Source: Oscillospiraceae bacterium (lineage in GTDB: Bacteria > Bacillota_A > Clostridia > Oscillospirales > Oscillospiraceae). Taken from it: DNA of 19,310 nucleotides. Location: positions 1 to 19,310 of the forward strand of contig SVLG01000039.1 of assembly GCA_015068055.1 (NCBI GenBank). Reading direction: 5' to 3'. The stretch's first letter is position 1; each line of letters begins with the position of its first letter. Below the pieces are notes generated by a model. That model was given only the letters and a program-made list of their open reading frames with translations. It had not been told where the DNA came from and ran no database searches. The position numbers and the translations under genes were made by a program. Shown here piece by piece: positions 14,862 through 19,310 of this stretch.

Positions 14862-15038
14862 ATGAACAAGATTATTACCAACAAGATCCGCTGCAGGAAG
14901 TGCGGCGATGTGATCGAAAGCAAATACACCCATGATTTCAGGTTCTGCAAATGCGGCGCCGTAGCCGTAGACGGCGGAAAAGAGTATCTGCGTCGTGTGG
15001 GGAATCTTGAAGATTGGGAAGAACTAAGCGAATTCTGA
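14862..15038 (+). CDS. Tiny zinc-ribbon protein
   Basis: A 58-residue protein starting MNKIITNKIRCRKCGDVIES. Two Cys pairs, CRKC (Cys11, Cys14) and CKC (Cys29, Cys31), form a rubredoxin-like zinc knuckle; the rest is a polar tail ending DWEELSEF. It resembles small zinc-ribbon proteins of unknown function found in clostridial genomes and elements. The start is 4 bases after the DUF6809 stop with only GAAAAG near it, so translation is probably coupled to DUF6809. Cys spacing, an intact frame and a terminator 5 bases after the stop support it as a real gene. Confidence 0.75.
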   Translation: MNKIITNKIRCRKCGDVIESKYTHDFRFCKCGAVAVDGGKEYLRRVGNLEDWEELSEF

Positions 15039-15043
15039 TAAAC

Positions 15044-15073
15044 AAGGCCGGGGCTTTTGCCCCGGCCTTTTCC
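15044..15073 (+). terminator. Terminator of the DUF6809-zinc ribbon unit
   Basis: A perfect 11-base GC-rich stem (15044-15054 with 15059-15069), loop TTTT, followed by TTCC. Confidence 0.88.
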
Positions 15074-15089
15074 AATCACATAATTCTTA

Positions 15090-15119
15090 ATAAAAGTGTG
15101 ATTCTCATCACACTTTTAT
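15090..15119. repeat. Perfect 12-base palindrome with CRP/FNR-like core
   Basis: Arms 15090-15101 and 15108-15119 around six bases. The core is TGTGA-N6-TCACA (15097-15112), the layout of a CRP-family binding site. It lies in the 216-base gap before the DUF4143 gene, upstream of both tandem promoters. Confidence 0.6.
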
Positions 15120-15158
15120 GTATTATTGCGTGATTTCGCGTCTTTCGGTCTGCATCCG

Positions 15159-15234
15159 ATTGAAAAGTCGACCTCAATCGGCTAATATTTTATTGAAAAG
15201 TTGGTCATTATCTTATATAATCCTATTGAAAAGT
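15159..15234 (+). repeat. Three ATTGAAAAGT direct repeats at exact 33-base period
   Basis: Identical 10-base copies at 15159-15168, 15192-15201 and 15225-15234. Copies 2 and 3 share TATTGAAAAGTT. The period equals about three helical turns. Copy 2 contains the -35 box of the ATPase promoter; copy 3 covers the likely transcription start. Confidence 0.92.
15193..15221 (+). promoter_or_regulatory. Main promoter of the DUF4143 ATPase-hsdMS operon (with a tandem weaker one upstream)
   Basis: TTGAAA (15193-15198), 17 bases, TATAAT (15216-15221), 33 bases before the ATG. The first repeat offers a second, weaker version: TTGAAA (15160-15165), 17 bases, TAATAT (15183-15188). Confidence 0.82.
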
Positions 15235-15254
15235 TATCCACGGGAGGTTCAGCC

Positions 15255-16607
15255 ATGCTGTATCGTAAAATCGAATCCCTCATTGAGGAGCATCTGAAAA
15301 GCGATTCCAAAAAGATCCTGCTCATCGACGGAGCCCGTCAGGTAGGCAAAACCTATATCATCCGCCATGTGGGCCAAAAGCTCTTCGAAAACTACATCGA
15401 GATCAACATGGTGGAGGACTCCCTCAGCTCCCGCCTCTTTGCCGAAACCAAGTCCGTGGAGGATTTCTACCTGCAGATCAGCATGCTGGAAGGCAGCAAG
15501 ATGAAGCAGAAGGAAAACACCCTGATCTTCATTGACGAGATCCAGGCATACCCTCACCTGCTGACGCTGCTGAAATTTCTGGCTCAGGACAACCGTTTCA
15601 CCTTTATCGCCAGCGGTTCCCTGCTGGGCGTCACGCTGTCGCAGACGACCTCCATCCCCATGGGCAGCATCCGCAAGGTGCGCATGTTCCCGCTGGACTT
15701 TGAGGAGTTCCTTTACGCCAACGGGCTAAATGAGTTTGCCATCTCCGCCATGCGCAAAAAGTTTGAACGGCTGGAGGCGCTGGACGAGGCAACCCACAAT
15801 AAGATGATGGATCTTTTCCGGAAGTATCTGTTGGTGGGCGGCCTGCCGGACGCAGTCAATTCGTATCTGGAGCATCACAACATCCAGCTGGTCCGGGAGA
15901 TCCAGCAGGAGATCCACGACTACTACGCCGCCGACGCATCCAAGTACGACGAGGAGCGCAAGCTCAAGATCCGCCGGGTCTATGACCTGATCCCCTCCAA
16001 CATGGAGAATAAGAAAAAGCGCGTCGTAGCCCAGAGCATCGAGAACAAAAAGGGCAAGACCTTCGCCGACTATCAGGACGAGTTCGAGTACCTTATCAGC
16101 GCCGGTATCGCCCTGAATGTGCAGGCAATTTCCAACCCGGTCTTCCCACTGATCGAGTCGGCGGGTAAGAACCTCCTGAAGCTGTATCTGAACGATGTGG
16201 GCATCCTCACCGGCATCCTCTACGGCAACAACATCCGCGCCGTGCTGGACGATGTGGCCAGCATCAACCTGGGCTCGGTGTATGAAAGCGTCGTGGCCAG
16301 CGAGCTCGTCGCCCACGGCTACAAACTCTTCTACTACGACAACCGCAGCAAGGGCGAGGTGGACTACCTCATCGACGATTACGCCAGTCTTTCCACCGTG
16401 CCCATCGAGGTCAAATCCGGCAAGGACTACACCGTCCACAGCGCCCTCAACGGCTTCGTGCAGAACGAGGACTACCGCATTCAGAAGGCCTACGTCGTCT
16501 CCAACGAACGCAATATCACCACCAAGGGCAAGATCACCTATATCCCCATCTACTACATCATGTTCTTCCGGAACGCCCCGGAGAATGCCGCTGAGCTGAG
16601 GATCTGA
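15255..16607 (+). CDS. AAA ATPase with DUF4143 domain
   Basis: A 450-residue protein. The N-terminal AAA ATPase (AAA_14) has Walker A GARQVGKT (26-33), Walker B TLIFIDEIQ (89-97) and a sensor-like FIASGSLL. The middle has RKYLLVGGLPDAVNSYLE, typical of DUF4143 proteins. The C-terminal DUF4143 region carries GEVDYLID (Asp370) and VPIEVKSGK (Glu385, Lys387), the arrangement of a PD-(D/E)xK nuclease core, so it may be an ATP-dependent nuclease; this is inference. ATG chosen because GGGAGG lies at 15242-15247. It precedes hsdM by 45 bases with no terminator. Its role with the restriction system is unproven; cargo or stand-alone defence gene are both possible. Confidence 0.88.
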   Translation: MLYRKIESLIEEHLKSDSKKILLIDGARQVGKTYIIRHVGQKLFENYIEINMVEDSLSSRLFAETKSVEDFYLQISMLEGSKMKQKENTLIFIDEIQAYPHLLTLLKFLAQDNRFTFIASGSLLGVTLSQTTSIPMGSIRKVRMFPLDFEEFLYANGLNEFAISAMRKKFERLEALDEATHNKMMDLFRKYLLVGGLPDAVNSYLEHHNIQLVREIQQEIHDYYAADASKYDEERKLKIRRVYDLIPSNMENKKKRVVAQSIENKKGKTFADYQDEFEYLISAGIALNVQAISNPVFPLIESAGKNLLKLYLNDVGILTGILYGNNIRAVLDDVASINLGSVYESVVASELVAHGYKLFYYDNRSKGEVDYLIDDYASLSTVPIEVKSGKDYTVHSALNGFVQNEDYRIQKAYVVSNERNITTKGKITYIPIYYIMFFRNAPENAAELRI

Positions 16608-16652
16608 GAACACCAAAAACAGAACGGTGGCTATAAGAAAGGAAAAAGAAAC

Positions 16653-18431
16653 ATGGTCAATATAAGAAAGCTGGAAGCGGAACTTTGGGAGTCGGCAGAT
16701 CTTCTGCGTCAGGGCTCCAAACTGACCTCCAATCAGTATTGCATGCCCGTGCTGGGTCTGATTTTTCTTCGCTATGCCTACGGCCGTTTCAAACTGGTGG
16801 AGGCTGAAATACTGAAAAACCGCCCGGTCCGCCATGGCCGTGTGCTGCCGGTGGAAGCCAGCGACTTTGCAGAAAAGAGCGCTCTTTATTTGCCTCCCGA
16901 AGCCCGCTATGACTATCTGGTCAATCTCCCGGCAAGTACCGACATTGGCAAAGCCGTAAACCGTGCTATGGATCTGATCGAAGCGCAGAGCGAGCAGCTG
17001 GTGGGTGTTCTGCCCAAGGACTATACCATGTTCACCAACGAAATCCTTTCCGAGCTGCTGCGCATCTTTAATAACAGCGCTCTGGATGAGGTGGGCGATG
17101 ACATCCTGGGCCGCATCTACGAATACTTCCTCAATAAATTTGCCAAGAACATCGCATCCGACGATGGCGTATTCTTCACGCCCAAATCCCTGGTCAAAAT
17201 GATCGTCAACGTGCTGGAGCCCAAGAAGGGTATCCTTCTCGATCCTGCCTGCGGCAGCGGCGGTATGTTTGTCCAGACGGGCGACTTTGTGAACCACGCC
17301 GGCATGTCCGCCAATGCCGCCATGACCTTCTACGGGCAGGAAAAGGTGGAATATAACGCCCAGCTTTGCCTGATGAACATGGCAGTTCACGGTCTCAACG
17401 GCAAAATTCTCTCCGGCAACGAAGCCAACACCTTCTATAACGATGCCCACTCTCTGGCGGGCTGCTGCGACTATGTCATGGCCAATCCGCCCTTCAACGT
17501 GGATAAGGTCAAGTCCGAGTCCGCACAGAACGCCGGTCGTCTCCCCTTCGGTTTGCCCTCCATCAATGCTGCCAAAGAATTCGGCAATGCCAACTACCTT
17601 TGGATCTCCTATTTCTACGCCTACCTGAACGAAACCGGTCGGGCCGGCTTTGTCATGGCCTCCTCTGCCACCGACAGCTCCGGCAAGGATCGGGATATCC
17701 GCCAGAAGCTGGTGGAGACCGGCCATGTGGACGTGATGATGAGCGTAGGCAACAACTTCTTTTATACCAAGTCCCTCCCCTGTTCCCTGTGGTTCTTTGA
17801 TAAGGGCAAAGCCGAGACTATCCAGGACCACGTTCTCTTCATCGACGCCCGGAACTACTACACCGTGGTGGATAAAACCCTGAATGAGTGGAGCGAGTGG
17901 CAGCTGAAGAATCTGAACGCCATTGTGTGGCTGTATCGGGGCGAGGTGGAGAAATATACCGCTCTGCTGAACGAATACCGTCAGATTTTGGGACAGGCAA
18001 TTTCTTTTGAAGAGATTCACGTGGCGCTGAATGATGATTTGAAAGAACTGCAGCGCAGAGCGAAAATAGAAGTAGAGGCTGCGGCCCGCAAAGATAAAAA
18101 GCGAGTTCAGGCTTACTACGATGAAATGATCGCGGAAAAGGCAGAAGCTATTACCGTTGCGAAGGAAGCAGTCTGGCTTTATGAGAAGTTCGGCGAGGGA
18201 ACATATCAGGACATCCCCGGTCTGTGCAAGCTGGCAAGCCGCGCCGAGATCGCAGAGAAGAACTACTCTCTGACTCCCGGTGCCTATGTTGGTGTGGCTG
18301 CGGTGGAGGATGACGGCGTGGACTTTGCTCAGCGCATGGGCGAGATCCACCGGGAACTGCTGGAACTGCAGGCAGAATCCAACGAACTGATGCAGACTAT
18401 CTCCAAGAATATGAAGGAGATGGGACTATGA
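16653..18431 (+). CDS. hsdM: Type I restriction-modification system, DNA methyltransferase subunit HsdM
   Basis: The N6-adenine methylating subunit, which works with HsdS (target recognition) and HsdR (cleavage). 592 residues, complete. N-terminal HsdM_N region (MVNIRKLEAELWESADLLRQ), then the methylase: SAM-binding DPACGSGGM at 197-205 and catalytic NPPF at 278-281. YNAQLCLMNMAVHGL and GRAGFVMASSA are also typical. The C-terminal part is a long charged coiled region (about 450-530) followed by the HsdM-typical LTPGAYVGV and a helical tail. AAAGGA lies upstream of the ATG. The stop overlaps the hsdS start as ATGA, so translation is coupled. Confidence 0.97.
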   Translation: MVNIRKLEAELWESADLLRQGSKLTSNQYCMPVLGLIFLRYAYGRFKLVEAEILKNRPVRHGRVLPVEASDFAEKSALYLPPEARYDYLVNLPASTDIGKAVNRAMDLIEAQSEQLVGVLPKDYTMFTNEILSELLRIFNNSALDEVGDDILGRIYEYFLNKFAKNIASDDGVFFTPKSLVKMIVNVLEPKKGILLDPACGSGGMFVQTGDFVNHAGMSANAAMTFYGQEKVEYNAQLCLMNMAVHGLNGKILSGNEANTFYNDAHSLAGCCDYVMANPPFNVDKVKSESAQNAGRLPFGLPSINAAKEFGNANYLWISYFYAYLNETGRAGFVMASSATDSSGKDRDIRQKLVETGHVDVMMSVGNNFFYTKSLPCSLWFFDKGKAETIQDHVLFIDARNYYTVVDKTLNEWSEWQLKNLNAIVWLYRGEVEKYTALLNEYRQILGQAISFEEIHVALNDDLKELQRRAKIEVEAAARKDKKRVQAYYDEMIAEKAEAITVAKEAVWLYEKFGEGTYQDIPGLCKLASRAEIAEKNYSLTPGAYVGVAAVEDDGVDFAQRMGEIHRELLELQAESNELMQTISKNMKEMGL

Positions 18432-19310
18432 GTTGGCAAGAGATTATCATTGCAGATTTGGGTGAGATAATAACCGGTAAGACACCGCCTACGTCAACAA
18501 AAGAGAATTATGGAGGAAATATTCCTTTTATTACACCTTCAGACATGGTGGGAAACCGTACTGTTTATGAAACAGAACGCTATATCTCTGAGCAGGGTAA
18601 AAAGACGGTGAAGAATTGTATGTTACCTCCTTGCTCGGTATGTGTTTCGTGTATTGGCTCTGATATGGGTAAAGCGGTAATAACATCCAAAGAGAGTATT
18701 TCAAATCAACAAATCAACTCGATTATTTGCAATGAGGGATATGACCATCGCTTTGTATATTATTTGATGCTTACATTGCGTGACACCATCCGTAGCCTCG
18801 GAAAAAATGCTACGGCTGTTCCAATTTTAAATAAGAGCAAATTTTCCAATATCTCCATTATGGTTCCTCATCTTGATACACAAAACAGAATTGCAAATAT
18901 TCTTTCTATATATGATGACTTGATTGAAAACAACCAAAAGCAGATCAAGCTGTTGGAGGAAGCGGCGCAGCGACTGTATAAAGAGTGGTTTATGGATCTG
19001 CGTTTCCCCGGCCACGAAACCACCCCCATCGCTGATGGTGTCCCAGAGGGATGGCAGCGCAAGACAGTGGCAGAGTGCCTTTCCTTTCACGGTAATGGCG
19101 GCTGGGGAAAGGAAACACCTATGGGAAAAAATGAACACCCCGGTAAAGTGATTCGTGGAACAGATATCGAAGACATAAAAGCGGGTCGCTTCAATGATGT
19201 GCCTTTGCGGTATCATACCGATAATGACATCAAGAAGAGGACTCTGAAAAACTATGATTTGGTATTTGAATTGTCGAATGGCAATATCAACAATATCGGT
19301 CGTTGTCTGC
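18428..19310 (+). CDS. hsdS: Type I restriction-modification specificity subunit HsdS (C-terminal part beyond window)
   Basis: DNA target-recognition subunit; 294 codons are visible and the frame is open to the window end. Target-recognition domain 1 spans about residues 1-150, including GEIITGKTPPTSTKENYGG and PFITPSDM. The conserved spacer helix follows (QNRIANILSIYDDLIENNQK, 152-171, on to LLEEAAQRLYKEWF), then the second domain opens with VPEGWQRKTV and is cut off. Base composition shifts: domain 1 is clearly AT-rich, the spacer and start of domain 2 are GC-richer like hsdM, a mark of domain exchange. hsdR is not in the window. Confidence 0.93.
   Translation, partial: MSWQEIIIADLGEIITGKTPPTSTKENYGGNIPFITPSDMVGNRTVYETERYISEQGKKTVKNCMLPPCSVCVSCIGSDMGKAVITSKESISNQQINSIICNEGYDHRFVYYLMLTLRDTIRSLGKNATAVPILNKSKFSNISIMVPHLDTQNRIANILSIYDDLIENNQKQIKLLEEAAQRLYKEWFMDLRFPGHETTPIADGVPEGWQRKTVAECLSFHGNGGWGKETPMGKNEHPGKVIRGTDIEDIKAGRFNDVPLRYHTDNDIKKRTLKNYDLVFELSNGNINNIGRCL

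Larger units (their letters stand above)
14467..19310 (+). mobile_element. Probable integrated genomic island (left end), running off the window
   Basis: Inferred from the abrupt end of phosphatase homology at about 14467-14471, the DUF6809 gene (often near serine recombinases in clostridial elements) and the change to defence genes (DUF4143 ATPase, type I restriction-modification). No recombinase, terminal inverted repeat or right end is visible here. The bases 14482-14587 contain no gene I can support, though one frame is open for a short stretch ending in a stop near 14566. Confidence 0.5.

Noticed and set aside
15159..15234. A short CRISPR array from the 33-base-period repeats
   Set aside because: Repeat units are only 10 bases, just three copies, no cas genes; the units coincide with promoter boxes.
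15726..18350. An 874-codon minus-strand open frame opposite the ATPase and hsdM
   Set aside because: It spans parts of two well-identified genes, including the gap between them, and has no recognisable domain; an antisense shadow.

Overview
The window looks like the chromosome of a fairly GC-rich Gram-positive clostridium, most likely an Oscillospirales (Oscillospiraceae-like) gut bacterium. This is an inference from several signs: a lipoprotein signal on a peptide-type binding protein, a membrane-anchored clostripain-family (C11) peptidase, a UPF0371/DUF1846 protein, DUF6809, strong GGAGG ribosome sites, and sigma-A promoters with 17-base spacers. No species can be named from this sequence alone.

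Positions 1-4420 (minus strand): a tight operon secA - pgeF - solute-binding lipoprotein (cut by the window edge). Gaps are 4 and 9 bases, and the promoter region is shared divergently with the next block. Positions 4355-7690 (plus strand): a PlsC-like acyltransferase with an added zinc ribbon, a DUF1846 protein, a small unknown protein, then tRNA-Gly(TCC) with its own promoter and terminator. The 3' end of that tRNA is duplicated 143 bases downstream, with a second terminator. Positions 7653-10126 (minus strand): threonine synthesis operon thrC-thrB with a clear promoter and terminal hairpin. Positions 10123-10673: an AT-rich pair of divergent small regulators (XRE helix-turn-helix and ribbon-helix-helix) whose 100-base shared control region carries four copies of one operator-like motif. 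Positions 10682-13736: membrane-anchored C11 peptidase (minus) and a half-size EamA transporter (plus) with back-to-back promoters. Positions 13740-14350 (minus): a nitroreductase.

From about 14467 to the end the window appears to lie inside a mobile or genomic island. An intact promoter, ribosome site and first ten codons of a low-molecular-weight protein tyrosine phosphatase gene are cut off right in the catalytic CHG motif and replaced by unrelated DNA. Then come DUF6809, a tiny zinc-ribbon protein, a terminator, an intergenic region with a CRP-like palindrome and three direct repeats at an exact 33-base period, a DUF4143 AAA ATPase, and the start of a type I restriction-modification system (hsdM, and hsdS running off the end). 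The ATPase, hsdM and hsdS are in one direction with no terminator between them and can be read as one defence operon. hsdR and any recombinase would lie beyond the window.

The most interesting unexplained structures are the phosphatase/island junction, the 33-base-period repeats that also form the promoter of the defence operon, the four-site regulatory switch near thrC, and the duplicated tRNA-Gly end.
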